64,000 nt of DNA from Vicinamibacterales bacterium (GTDB taxonomy: Bacteria; Acidobacteriota; Vicinamibacteria; Vicinamibacterales; Fen-181): contig DASXVO010000056.1 of NCBI GenBank assembly GCA_036504215.1, forward strand, positions 1-64,000. The letters run 5' to 3'. Position numbers and translations under genes: made by a program. Under the pieces are notes generated by a model. That model worked only from the letters and a program-made list of their open reading frames with translations. It searched no databases and was not told the origin of the DNA. Below are positions 16,701 through 24,810 of this stretch, piece after piece (within the stretch, counting starts at the first letter, position 1; each line of letters opens with the position of its first letter).

Positions 16701-16978
16701 CCCTGAAGTCGTTCAAGGACGAGGAACTCGTGCGGCCGATTGCCGGCCTCGGATATCGTCAGTACCCGCGGCTGCGCGAGGACGTCCAGTCGCTGGCCGG
16801 CTACCTGAACCGCGGGTTCCGTGCGCCGAACGAGGGTGAGCGGACGCGGATGCAGGACTTGACGGTCACGGTGGGAAAGGCGGAGGCGAAGTTCAATGCG
16901 CTCGTCGCCGCCGACATCGCGTCGATCAACGACGCGATGAAAGCCGCTCCGCACGTCGTGGCGGTGCCGATCAAATAG
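13793..16978 (+). CDS. Secreted BNR/VPS10-like Asp-box beta-propeller protein
   Basis: The 1061-residue product has a signal peptide (MRARHVLAATPVICL, with cleavage near AAQS). It contains about eleven Asp-box motifs of the S/T-x-D-x-G-x-T-W type, including TTNGGVTW, TIDGGKSW, SSDGGTSW, TDDAGATW, TRDGGKSW and SWDGGATW. This indicates two large beta-propellers like those of the sortilin/VPS10 and sialidase-like groups. Such proteins are often labelled glycosyl hydrolases, but no catalytic residues can be assigned. A C-terminal part with a FlgD-like strand pattern (ATITITDKAGRTVRT) and a helical tail follows. A GTG at 13787 is also in frame; the ATG at 13793 behind CGAGGTGA is preferred. Confidence 0.87.
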   Translation: MRARHVLAATPVICLTMFLVGGAVRPAAQSAPAAASSPADALKSLQWRNIGPTAQTGRVPVFVGLPGDTQRMYVAGAVGGIFKTTNGGVTWRPIFDDKPVASVGAIAIAPSDPNVIYVGTGEGNPRNDASIGDGIYKSIDAGDHWAHVGLPDSEKIARLVIDPHNTDVVYACALGREWGPNEERGLFKTIDGGKSWKKILYVNDLTGCSDVDIDPTNANVVYAGMWTFRRWAWFTESGGGETAVYKSSDGGTSWTRLSGPSATRGLPRGLMDRIGIAVARSNPNVVYVVSETTDEGELWRTDDAGATWRVVSRDPNINFRPFYYADIRVDPQHPNTVYALSGGLYKSEDGGRTFVRIGATTHGDHQAMWIDPTNSDRILDGDDGGFQISYDAGKTFDIINNIPFTQFYNVAYDLQTPYHLCGGLQDNGTWCGPSQTPGAPGTPKSAWQNVGGGDGFFAVPDLEDPHLVYSDLQGGVISLTDRRTGASWGINPYPGGIGSSGQWMAPQKYRFNWNAPIVLSPQDPKTVYFGGNVLFKTANHGQSWTVLGDDLTTNDKTKQQSSGGKIVTDNTAAEFHCTIISIGPSPVDANVIWVGTDDGNVQVTRDGGKSWTNTVKAMTGLAPNAWINKVEASHFGAGTAFVSASHWQDGDYAPYFYKTADYGKTWTKITAGLPARGWSHVIREDPKVKDLLYAGTELGLYASWDGGATWLSVRNNMPPVAVRDIAIHPRDNDIIVATHGRGIFILDDAAPIQQIAAAMKGDAFLFPIRPAIRWAGGAGMFRSNERDWIAPNPPAGALINAYLKTSPSGPATITITDKAGRTVRTQRARPAAGVNRFVWNLRYDTPGGDRPQAGPDPFGDMPAAVRERFGGGAQGPVVIPGDYKVTVKVGDRELTGNVTVKLDPGVQASAADLDAQFQAAVTAAALQSRVNVVIERVDQVLTQLSALDAELARQSPAPSYRARVTKAMSTLKSFKDEELVRPIAGLGYRQYPRLREDVQSLAGYLNRGFRAPNEGERTRMQDLTVTVGKAEAKFNALVAADIASINDAMKAAPHVVAVPIK

Positions 16979-17059
16979 GCGGGCCTGCGAGGGAGCTACG
17001 GAGCGTTCCGGGCCGCCGATCGGCAGCCGCACGGCGCCGGGGAGGTGCATGACAGGCGG

Positions 17060-19693
17060 CTACTCCCGCCTGAGCGCCGTCATCGGATCGACGCGCGAAG
17101 CCTGCCAGGCCGGAACCGCGGCGCCCAGCAGGACCACGACCGACAACAGGAGCACCGCGCCCGCATAGGTCGGCGCGTCGAGTGCGGTCAGGCCGAACAG
17201 CATCGAAGTCATCAGCCGGCCAGTTGCCACCGACAGCACCAGGCCCAGGGCGACGCCCGCCACCGCCAGCGTGCCCGCGTTCGCGAGGACCGTGCGAAAG
17301 ACCTTCCCGCGCCCGGCGCCGAGCGCAAGCCGGAGACCAAACTCCTGCGTGCGCTGGGCGGTCAGATACGCCATCACGCCGTACACCCCCGCCATGGCGA
17401 GCAGCAGCGCGAGGCCGGCAAACGCGGCCGCCAGTGAGGCGCGGAAGCGCTGCGTGTCGATCGACCTGCTGACCATCGTCTCGAGAGTCGTGAACTTGAT
17501 GGCCATGGCCGGATTCAGAACCCGCATCTTCTCGCGGAGTGCCGGAACGAGGGACTCGGGTGTCACGCTGGTTCGAACCACCACCTGCACCTCATTCGCG
17601 TGGTACGGATGCTGCTCGAGTGGCATGTAGATCTCCGCTCCGGGCGCGGAGCCGGGCGAGTCCTGCCGCATGCCGCCCACGATGCCGACAATCGTCATCC
17701 AGGCATCCGAGTCCAGGCCGCACCTGATGCGATGGCCAACCGGATCCTGGCCGGGGAAATCGCGCTCCGCGAGCGAGCGGCTCACGATCGCGACGAACGG
17801 AGCGTCGTACCGATCGCGTTCGCCGAAATCCCGGCCCCTGACGATCGGAACGCCGAGCGTCGCGAAATAGCCCGGGCTGGCGAGGCGGAAGCCCGCTTCA
17901 GGCTGTGTCTGACTCCCGGCCCGCGGCGGGCGTCCCTCGATCCAGAACGAGCCACTCGACCCGTAGGTCCCCGTCGGAAGGCCCATCACGGCCGCGACCG
18001 CCCTGACACCAGGCAACGATGAGAGCTGCGGCGCCAGCGTCTCGAAGAACCGCGCGGTCTGGACGTATTCCGTGAGACCCTTGGCCGGCGCATGGGCGTA
18101 CATCACCAGGACGGACTCCGCCCGGTACCCGAGGTCAACGGCGTTCAAGGCGAGGAAGCTTCGCACCAGCAGCCCGGCACCCAGCGCAAGCACCAGCGAG
18201 AGTGCGATCTCTCCGATGATGAGAGTTCCGCGCAGCCGCGTCGAGTGGCTGCCCACGAGGCCGCGCGAGGAGACCTGGCGCAGTCCCTCCTGCGGATCCA
18301 CGCGCGACACCTGCCACGCTGGCGCGAGGCCGAAGACGAGGCTGGCGCCGAGCGACATCGCGCCTGCGAACGTGAGCACGCGCCAATCCACCGCGACCTC
18401 GCCGAGCCGCGGTAGCGTCTCCGGTGCCACGCGGAGCAACGCAGCCGTGCCGACGTAGGCCAGCGCGACCCCGAGCACCCCGCCAATCGCCGCGAGCACC
18501 AGGCTCTCCGCGGCGAGCTGCCGCACGATGCGCCATCGCCCGGCTCCGAGTGCGGTGCGCAGGGCCAATTCGTGCGATCTGGTCGTCGAACGCGCGATCA
18601 GCAGGCCGGCCACGTTCACGCAGGCGATGACGAGCACGAGGAACACCGCACCGAGCAGGATGTAGAGTGTCGGGCGGATCGGCGACACGAGGCGGTCCCG
18701 GAGCGGCGTGACGCTGAAGGCCCGGCGACGGTTGCTGTCGGGAAACGCCGCCGAGAGACGGTTGCCGAGTGCATCGATATGAGCTTGCGCCTGGCGGAGC
18801 GAGATGCCGGACGCGAGGCGGGCGACCGCACGGAAGTTGAAAGCCGTCCGATTGAGCGCAAGCCGTGGAAGCGGCATCGGAATGGGCAGCCAGAGATCGG
18901 TGCGGTCCGGTGCCGTGAACGTCCGCGGCAGGACGCCGGCGATCTCGTACTGCTGCCCCTCGACGCTCACCACCCGGCCGAGCGCCCGGTCAGGGCTCCC
19001 AAAGACCCGCTCGGCGAAGCCCTCGCCGAGCACCGCACGCTGTTCTCCGTCGGCATCGACGAAGGTCCGCCCCTGCACCGGTACGACGTCGAAGACCCCG
19101 AAGAAGGACGGTTCGACGAATTGGACGCCCAGGAACTCGCCCTTTCCCTCCACCTGGACCCCGATTTCCCCGCCCCAGTAGGTGCTGAACGCTTCGAATG
19201 CCTGTCGGCTGGCTCGAAGGTCGAGCAGATCCCCGCCAGTGAGGCGGCTGGTCTGGCGACCGGTATCGGTCCACCGGGTCCCGACAGAAACGATCCGGCT
19301 GGCATCGCGATAGCGGAGCGGCTTCAGCAATACGCCGTTGACGACGCCAAAGATGGCCGTCGTCGCACCGATGCCGAGACCAAGCGTCAGCACGGCCACC
19401 GTGGTGAAGACGGGGGCCTTCCGGAGCACGCGGATCGCGTAACCCATGTCGCGCACCAGGTCCTGCACGGCCGTGACCGCCCGCGCGACGCGACGGACTT
19501 CCACAATCTGGTCGCGTTCTCCCAACGCGCGAGGCGCCGCCGCATGTGCCGCATCGGGTGTCATTCCGGTGCCAAGATACTCCTGGGTCTGCTGGTCCAG
19601 ATGGAACTGGAGCCCGGCGCCCAGCTCAGCGTCGGCCCGGGATTGCCGGAACACCGACCGAAGGCGCAGCGAAACGGCGTGCCACCAACGCAT
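17060..19693 (-). CDS. Orphan MacB/FtsX-like ABC permease (ADOP family), copy 2
   Basis: The product of about 877 residues starts with the cytoplasmic leader typical of the longer ADOP type (LRSVFRQSRADAELGAGLQFHLDQ, with EYLGTGMTPDAA). The first transmembrane helix (VFTTVAVLTLGLGIGATTAIFG) and a MacB-like periplasmic domain come next. Two FtsX blocks are marked by HELALRTALGAGRWRIVRQL and QEFGLRLALGAGRGKVF. No ATPase gene is near, so the substrate is unknown. The frame opens at 19906, but the ATG at 19693 fits the family start. The bases just upstream are tandem GTCAGGA heptamers, so the repeat itself supplies the GGAG/AGGA ribosome binding site. It is divergent from the molybdenum hydroxylase genes. 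Confidence 0.88.
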   Translation of the reverse strand: MRWWHAVSLRLRSVFRQSRADAELGAGLQFHLDQQTQEYLGTGMTPDAAHAAAPRALGERDQIVEVRRVARAVTAVQDLVRDMGYAIRVLRKAPVFTTVAVLTLGLGIGATTAIFGVVNGVLLKPLRYRDASRIVSVGTRWTDTGRQTSRLTGGDLLDLRASRQAFEAFSTYWGGEIGVQVEGKGEFLGVQFVEPSFFGVFDVVPVQGRTFVDADGEQRAVLGEGFAERVFGSPDRALGRVVSVEGQQYEIAGVLPRTFTAPDRTDLWLPIPMPLPRLALNRTAFNFRAVARLASGISLRQAQAHIDALGNRLSAAFPDSNRRRAFSVTPLRDRLVSPIRPTLYILLGAVFLVLVIACVNVAGLLIARSTTRSHELALRTALGAGRWRIVRQLAAESLVLAAIGGVLGVALAYVGTAALLRVAPETLPRLGEVAVDWRVLTFAGAMSLGASLVFGLAPAWQVSRVDPQEGLRQVSSRGLVGSHSTRLRGTLIIGEIALSLVLALGAGLLVRSFLALNAVDLGYRAESVLVMYAHAPAKGLTEYVQTARFFETLAPQLSSLPGVRAVAAVMGLPTGTYGSSGSFWIEGRPPRAGSQTQPEAGFRLASPGYFATLGVPIVRGRDFGERDRYDAPFVAIVSRSLAERDFPGQDPVGHRIRCGLDSDAWMTIVGIVGGMRQDSPGSAPGAEIYMPLEQHPYHANEVQVVVRTSVTPESLVPALREKMRVLNPAMAIKFTTLETMVSRSIDTQRFRASLAAAFAGLALLLAMAGVYGVMAYLTAQRTQEFGLRLALGAGRGKVFRTVLANAGTLAVAGVALGLVLSVATGRLMTSMLFGLTALDAPTYAGAVLLLSVVVLLGAAVPAWQASRVDPMTALRRE

Positions 19694-19694
19694 G

Positions 19695-19715
19695 TCCTGA
19701 CTCCTGACTCCCGAC
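19695..19715. repeat. Three tandem heptamers overlapping a ribosome binding site
   Basis: On the plus strand TCCTGAC occurs at 19695-19701 and 19702-19708, followed by TCCCGAC at 19709-19715. Read on the minus strand this gives GGAGTCAGGAGTCAGGAC directly before the ATG of the permease at 19693. The GGAG and AGGA units are well placed to act as Shine-Dalgarno sequence. A GGAGTCAG unit also starts the repeat at the left end of the window (5-12). Confidence 0.7.
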
Positions 19716-19939
19716 CTTGGCCCATTGTCGAAGCCATGCCGTCCGTCCGACCATGTTGATGGCTGCGGAGACGAGGACCTCCCGTGAAGTCTGTTGGATC
19801 CCCTTCGCAATGGCTCAGCCGCGCTGTGGTCCGAGCGAAAGCGTCTCAAAGTATGCTCCCATTTGACAACCGCCCCGCGTTGGCTCGACACTTCACCCCG
19901 TACCATCTGGATTCATAAACCTCCAGCCGGAGAACCAGC

Positions 19940-20416
19940 ATGCGAGTCGTGTCATTCACGCTCAACGGGAAGCCGACGCGAGTGACGGTGGACGAGGACC
20001 GCCCACTCCTGTGGGTGCTGCGCGACGACCTGGGCCTGACCGGAACCAAGTTCGGGTGTGGCGAGGCTGTCTGCGGCGCCTGCACGGTCATCGTGAACAA
20101 CGAGGCGACGCGGTCGTGCGTCACCCGCATTGGCGATGTCGACGGCAAGAAGGTCCTCACGATCGAAGGCCTGGCCGCCGGCGACCGCCTCCACCCGATC
20201 CAGCAGGCGTTCGTCGATCATCTGGCGTTCCAGTGCGGCTACTGCACGCCCGGCATGATCATGGGCGCGTACGCCCTGTTGCTGCAGAACCCGAAGGCCA
20301 CGCGGGCCGACATCGTCAAGCAGCTCGACTCGCATCTCTGCCGGTGCGGTGCGCACGTCCGGATCCTGGACGCCGTCGAGGCTGCGGCGCCCGCGGTCAA
20401 GGGAGGTGCGCGATGA
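19940..20416 (+). CDS. Molybdenum hydroxylase [2Fe-2S] small subunit
   Basis: The 158-residue product is the iron-sulphur subunit of a xanthine dehydrogenase-family enzyme. The N-terminal plant-type ferredoxin site is GCGEAVCGACTV with a further cysteine downstream (TRSC). The second cluster site is in the all-helical domain (QCGYCTPGM and CRCGAH). It carries electrons away from the molybdenum centre of the partner encoded directly downstream. A GGAGAA site precedes the ATG. Its stop overlaps the start of the large subunit (ATGA), so the two are translationally coupled. It resembles isoquinoline 1-oxidoreductase alpha subunits, but the substrate cannot be read from sequence. Confidence 0.93.
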   Translation: MRVVSFTLNGKPTRVTVDEDRPLLWVLRDDLGLTGTKFGCGEAVCGACTVIVNNEATRSCVTRIGDVDGKKVLTIEGLAAGDRLHPIQQAFVDHLAFQCGYCTPGMIMGAYALLLQNPKATRADIVKQLDSHLCRCGAHVRILDAVEAAAPAVKGGAR

Positions 20417-22578
20417 CCCCGGACGATCTGGACAATGAACTGATCGTCGACGGTCCGACGACCTTCCCCGTGGACCGGCGCGACTTCGTCAAGCTGACCG
20501 CCACCGGCCTGCTCGTCTTCTTCGCCGTCGATCCGGTGAGCGCGACGCAGGAGACTGCACGCCTCCCAACCGGACGGCAGGGTTATCCAGCCGACCTCAA
20601 TGCCTATCTCCACATCGGGGCCGATGGGCGCGTGACGTGCTTTGTCGGCAAGATCGAGCAGGGACAAGGGGCGATGACGTCGCTGCCTCAGTTGATCGCC
20701 GAGGAGCTCGACGTCGCGCTCCCCACGGTGGACATCGTGATGGGCGATACCGATCGCTGTCCGTGGGACATGGGCACGTTCGGATCTCTCAGCGTGCGCC
20801 AGTTCGGACCCGTCCTCCGGCAGGCGGCAGCCGAAGCGCGCGCCGAACTGGTTCGGATGGCGGCCGAACGCCTGCAGGTTCCAGTCGAGCGCCTCGCGGT
20901 GAAAGCCGGCTCCATCAGCGACACGGCTGATGCGAAGAGAAACGTCACGTTTGCGCAACTGGTCGGCGGGCAGCGGATCGAGCGGAAGATCGAGGCGAAA
21001 CCGACGCTCAAGCCGGTGAAGTCCTTCACCGTCGTCGGAACCTCGGCGCCCCGCCGGGATGCCATCGAGAAGGTGACGGGCAAGGCGAAGTTCGCGGGTG
21101 ACGTCGTCCCTCCGGGCGGCGCCCTGCACGCGCGGATCCTCAGGCCCCCCGCCCACGGTGCGACACTGGGGCAGGTGGACGCCTCCGCGGCGGAAAGGGT
21201 ACCTGGCGTGAAGGTCGTGCGGGACGGGGACATGCTCGCGGTGCTCCACGCGCACCGCGACGAGGCCGACAAGGCGCTCGCGCTCGTGAAGGCCGAGTGG
21301 ACGCGCCACGATCCGCCCGTGGACGAGTCGAATATCTTCGACCACTTCCTGAAGACCGCCCCCGCCGGGACCTCGCCCGCGCACGGCGGCACCATCGAAG
21401 AGGGCGAAAAGCTCGCCGTCGCCGTGCTCGACCGCACCTACTACGACAGCTACTACGCCCACGCGCCGATGGAGACGCATTCGGCCGTGGCCGCGGTGGA
21501 GGACGGCAAGGTGACGGTGTGGGCGGGCACGCAGACGCCGTTTCCGGTGAAGAACCAGCTGATGCAGGCGCTGAAGCTGCCGGCAGACAAGGTGCGTGTC
21601 ATCACGCCGTATGTTGGCGGCGGGTTCGGCGGCAAGTCTGCGTCGCGGCAGGCTGTCGAAGCCGCCCGCCTCGCGATGCTCACAGGCAAGCCGGTGCGCG
21701 TGGTGTTCAGCCGCGCGGAGGAGTTCTTCTACGACACCTTCCGGCCGGCAGCCGTCATCCGCATCCGATCGGGCGTCGATGCCGCGAAGCAGATCGCGCT
21801 CTGGGATTACAAGGTCTACTGTGCGGGCGAGCGCGGCGCCGCGCACTTCTACAGCATTCCGAACCATCGCACGGTGGTGGCCGGCGGGTGGGGTGGCGAC
21901 GCGGGCGCCCTCCATCCCTTCGCGATCGGGCCGTGGCGGGCTCCCGGCGCCAGCACCAACGCGTTTGCACGCGAATCGCAGATCGACGCGATGGCGGCGC
22001 TGGCTGGCGTCGATCCGGTCGAGTTCAGGCTGAAGAACCTGACCGACCCTCGGATGATCCGTGTGCTGAACGTCGCCGCGAAGAAGTTCGGCTGGACACC
22101 CGGGGCCGCGCCGGGCGGGCGGGGCGTGGGTGTCGCGCTTGGAATCGACGCGGGCACGTACGTCGCGCTGATCGCCGAGGTCGCGGTGGACAAGAGCACC
22201 GGCGCGGCGCAGGTGAAGCGCGTCGTCTGCGCGCAGGAGATGGGTGTCGTCGTGAACCCGGCCGGCGCCATGCAGCAGATCGAAGGCTGCATCACGATGG
22301 GGCTCGGCTACACGCTGTCCGAAGAGGTCCACTTCAAGGGCGGCGAGGTGCTCAGTCGCAACTTCGACACCTACGAGCTGCCGCGGTTCTCGTCGCTCCC
22401 GAAGATCGAGGCGGTACTGGTGGATGCACCGGAGATTGCCGCCCAGGGCGGTGGCGAGCCAGCCATCGTGCCGATGGGGGCTGCCGTGGCGAACGCGATC
22501 TTCGATGCCGTCGGGGCGCGTCTCGATCGGATGCCGATGACGCCCATTCGCATCAAGGCGGCGATGGCGCGGAAGTAG
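20413..22578 (+). CDS. Molybdenum hydroxylase large subunit, IorB type
   Basis: The 721-residue product binds the molybdopterin cofactor. A twin-arginine-like signal (DRRDFVKLTATGLLVFF) near residue 20 suggests export with the small subunit. Motifs include GKIEQGQGAMTSLPQL, YVGGGFGGKS for cofactor binding, PWRAPGAS, and GGGEPAIVPMG, whose Glu is the likely catalytic base. No FAD subunit is encoded, so this is the two-subunit IorAB-like type that passes electrons to an external acceptor. No dedicated CoxI/XdhC-type maturation gene is present in the window. The frame is open upstream over the small-subunit gene, but the ATG at 20413 is the coupled start. Confidence 0.9.
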   Translation: MTPDDLDNELIVDGPTTFPVDRRDFVKLTATGLLVFFAVDPVSATQETARLPTGRQGYPADLNAYLHIGADGRVTCFVGKIEQGQGAMTSLPQLIAEELDVALPTVDIVMGDTDRCPWDMGTFGSLSVRQFGPVLRQAAAEARAELVRMAAERLQVPVERLAVKAGSISDTADAKRNVTFAQLVGGQRIERKIEAKPTLKPVKSFTVVGTSAPRRDAIEKVTGKAKFAGDVVPPGGALHARILRPPAHGATLGQVDASAAERVPGVKVVRDGDMLAVLHAHRDEADKALALVKAEWTRHDPPVDESNIFDHFLKTAPAGTSPAHGGTIEEGEKLAVAVLDRTYYDSYYAHAPMETHSAVAAVEDGKVTVWAGTQTPFPVKNQLMQALKLPADKVRVITPYVGGGFGGKSASRQAVEAARLAMLTGKPVRVVFSRAEEFFYDTFRPAAVIRIRSGVDAAKQIALWDYKVYCAGERGAAHFYSIPNHRTVVAGGWGGDAGALHPFAIGPWRAPGASTNAFARESQIDAMAALAGVDPVEFRLKNLTDPRMIRVLNVAAKKFGWTPGAAPGGRGVGVALGIDAGTYVALIAEVAVDKSTGAAQVKRVVCAQEMGVVVNPAGAMQQIEGCITMGLGYTLSEEVHFKGGEVLSRNFDTYELPRFSSLPKIEAVLVDAPEIAAQGGGEPAIVPMGAAVANAIFDAVGARLDRMPMTPIRIKAAMARK

Positions 22579-22593
22579 GACGCGGCGCTCTCA

Positions 22594-23778
22594 ATGGACC
22601 CAGTCGAGTACGACGTCTTCGTCTGCGCATCCGGGTCGGCGGGTGGGGAGTGGGCGCGCGAGGTCGCTGACGGCTTGACGGGCCGCGGCTTCCGCGTGTG
22701 CGGCGAGACGCGCGTCCCGGGCGCGCAGGCCGAAGCGTCCCGGCTTCGGCTCATCGAGGACACGCCGGACTTCGTGCTGTTGCTGACCCCGGATGCGTGG
22801 CAGGAGAACGACGGCGTTCGTGATCCCGTGCGTCTCGAAACGGCGCATGCGCTCAGTACCGGGCGCAACGTCGTGCCGATTGCGGCGGCCGCTGGACCGG
22901 ACCCGCGGCGCACGGCCCTGCCCCCTGGGTTCCCGCTCATCCCCACGCGTCAGACCGTGGCGTACGATCCGCAGGAACGTCCGCAATCGCTCGCGCTGCT
23001 CGCGCATCGGCTGTCGAGCGATGAGGAGGTGGACGACCGCCGACTGGTCCGACGCGTCAAGCGGCTCTTCATCGCGGCCATCCTCGGCGTCGTCGTCGGC
23101 GTCACGCTGCAGGCGCTTCCGTCGCTCGTCCAGGCGTGGAAACGTCCCAGGCCCAAGCCGCCGCTTCCCCCGCTGACGCTCTACTGGGCGGGGTTCTGGC
23201 AGCGTCTCGACCACGGCCAATGGATCGAGTTGCCGCTCGCCGACGGCGCGCGGGTGGCGGGCGGCGACCAGTTGCGTCTTGTGTTCGCTTCGAGTGCGAA
23301 CGGCTACGCCTACGTGCTGTCGAAGGACCGGCACGGCGACATCACCGTCTTGTTTCCGAAGTACGCGGTCCGTGGCGCCAGTCCGGTGCGCGCGGGGCAG
23401 ATGTGCGATGCTCCCACTGGCGGAGGCTGGCTCAGTGTGGACGCCGCAGCGGGTATCGACTCGCTGTACCTGCTTGCCAGTTACGATCCGATCGAGAACC
23501 TGGAGGAGGTGGTCGGTGACCCGGAGGTCGAGGCGAATCCTGCCGCGCGGCGCGAGCTGCTGGAACTGACCCTCGCGGGCCTCATCGACGGCCGACAGGG
23601 CGTCGCCGTCTCCCGCGTCTGGACGCGCAGCGGCCAGACAATCGACCGAAGCATCAAGTTGCCGCCGATTGCGCTCAGCGCCTCGGTGACGACCTCCGGC
23701 GGCCTCTCCCTGACGCGGCCCCTCGTGGCGCAGCCGGGCCTCATTCACGCCGCCGTCCAGCTGCGATTCCAGCAGTGA
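22594..23778 (+). CDS. TIR domain protein with one membrane helix and a DUF4384-like domain
   Basis: The 394-residue product has an N-terminal TIR-like domain (YDVFVCAS at 6-13, VLLLTPDAW at 61-69, and VRLETAHAL around E82, where NADase TIR proteins carry the catalytic Glu). A basic segment and one transmembrane helix follow at about 159-180, then a proline-rich linker. The C-terminal domain (GDQLRLVFASSANGYAYVL, then DITVLFPK) looks like DUF4384. The predicted topology is TIR in the cytoplasm and DUF4384 in the periplasm, suggesting a membrane sensor or effector; this is inference. The start lies 15 bp after the molybdenum hydroxylase stop, so the genes are probably co-transcribed. Whether the TIR domain is active is unknown. 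Confidence 0.75.
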   Translation: MDPVEYDVFVCASGSAGGEWAREVADGLTGRGFRVCGETRVPGAQAEASRLRLIEDTPDFVLLLTPDAWQENDGVRDPVRLETAHALSTGRNVVPIAAAAGPDPRRTALPPGFPLIPTRQTVAYDPQERPQSLALLAHRLSSDEEVDDRRLVRRVKRLFIAAILGVVVGVTLQALPSLVQAWKRPRPKPPLPPLTLYWAGFWQRLDHGQWIELPLADGARVAGGDQLRLVFASSANGYAYVLSKDRHGDITVLFPKYAVRGASPVRAGQMCDAPTGGGWLSVDAAAGIDSLYLLASYDPIENLEEVVGDPEVEANPAARRELLELTLAGLIDGRQGVAVSRVWTRSGQTIDRSIKLPPIALSASVTTSGGLSLTRPLVAQPGLIHAAVQLRFQQ

Positions 23779-23784
23779 AGCCCG

Positions 23785-24798
23785 TCAGCGCGGGGCCCCG
23801 GCTGCCAACGCCTTCCTCAGGTCCGCGATGAGCAGCGGCGCGAGCGCGAGGGCGCCGTCCTTCGACAGGTGCGAGTTGGGGTTTCCGTACTTGCCGTCGA
23901 TGAAGTACGCGGGATCGGACAGGTGAAAACGTGTCGGGTCGTTGTAGTTGACGAAGACGCAGTTTCGGTAGCGCCTGGCCATCTCCCTGAACTCCGCGTC
24001 GAAGCGTTGCTGCTCGAAATCGGTCCGGTAGGTCGCAACGAAGTCCGGCAGTGCGGCGAGCATCACCGCCACGCCGTCGTGCTCGAGTTCCTGCAGCAGT
24101 TTGACGAGGTACACCCCTTCGGTTCCCGGGTACCGCGGAAAGGGAATCCGTTCGTACCGCGCGGGCGGCGGGTCGCCCCGGTCGCCGTTCCGCGGCATCG
24201 TGTTGCCCGTGTAGGTCTCCATGTCGCGGACGTAACGCTCGGGGTTGTACTCCGCATGGCGGGGGTTCGAGCGCTCCTGCAGGCGCTGGAGCGCGGTGAC
24301 GATCGCCCGGTCGTTCACCGATTTGTTCTGCAGCAGCAGCAACGGCCATCGCACGTTCGACGAAGACGCCGGACCGTCCGGACGGACACCGAATCGCTCG
24401 AGCGCCCACTTCTCCGACGTGATGTTGAAGATGAAGTAGTCCACCCCGTAAATCACGACGCGCGGCTTCCCGACGATCTGCTTGTAGCGTTTATAGAATT
24501 CGTAGTTGTACTGCGGTCCCTTGCCCTGGAAGGCCTCCTTGTACGCCCGTACCCCCACCCCGTCCACGATGTGGAGCGGGTGTATTCCCTCGAAGGTCCG
24601 TGACGTGCCGAGAATCAGAATCTGGTAGTCGGACTTTCCGTGAACGTCTTCGAGTTTCCTGCTGAGTTCCGACTGGCGCTCCGCTGACAGCGGCGTGCGC
24701 GCCAGGAGCGTCGTCAGCACCCGATCGAAGACGACGAGGCTCACCAGGAAGATGACGACCACGCCGACCCGCCGCAAAGGCCCGACCCTCGAAGCCAT
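23785..24798 (-). CDS. SGNH/DltD-like partner of an MBOAT acyltransferase
   Basis: The 337-residue product has one N-terminal membrane helix (VGVVVIFLVSLVVFDRVL) and an extracytoplasmic domain. The segment ILILGTSRTFEGIHP looks like the block I serine motif of SGNH hydrolase-like proteins. The C-terminal YFIDGKYGNPNSHLSKDG has the Asp and His expected of the last block. Such proteins accept or transfer acyl groups delivered across the membrane by an MBOAT protein, as in the DltB/DltD and AlgI/AlgJ systems. The MBOAT gene lies immediately upstream on the same strand with a gap of 12 bases. The acceptor is probably an exported glycan. It converges with the TIR gene, leaving six bases between the stops. 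Confidence 0.75.
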   Translation of the reverse strand: MASRVGPLRRVGVVVIFLVSLVVFDRVLTTLLARTPLSAERQSELSRKLEDVHGKSDYQILILGTSRTFEGIHPLHIVDGVGVRAYKEAFQGKGPQYNYEFYKRYKQIVGKPRVVIYGVDYFIFNITSEKWALERFGVRPDGPASSSNVRWPLLLLQNKSVNDRAIVTALQRLQERSNPRHAEYNPERYVRDMETYTGNTMPRNGDRGDPPPARYERIPFPRYPGTEGVYLVKLLQELEHDGVAVMLAALPDFVATYRTDFEQQRFDAEFREMARRYRNCVFVNYNDPTRFHLSDPAYFIDGKYGNPNSHLSKDGALALAPLLIADLRKALAAGAPR

Positions 24799-24810
24799 GT
24801 CTGATTCGTC

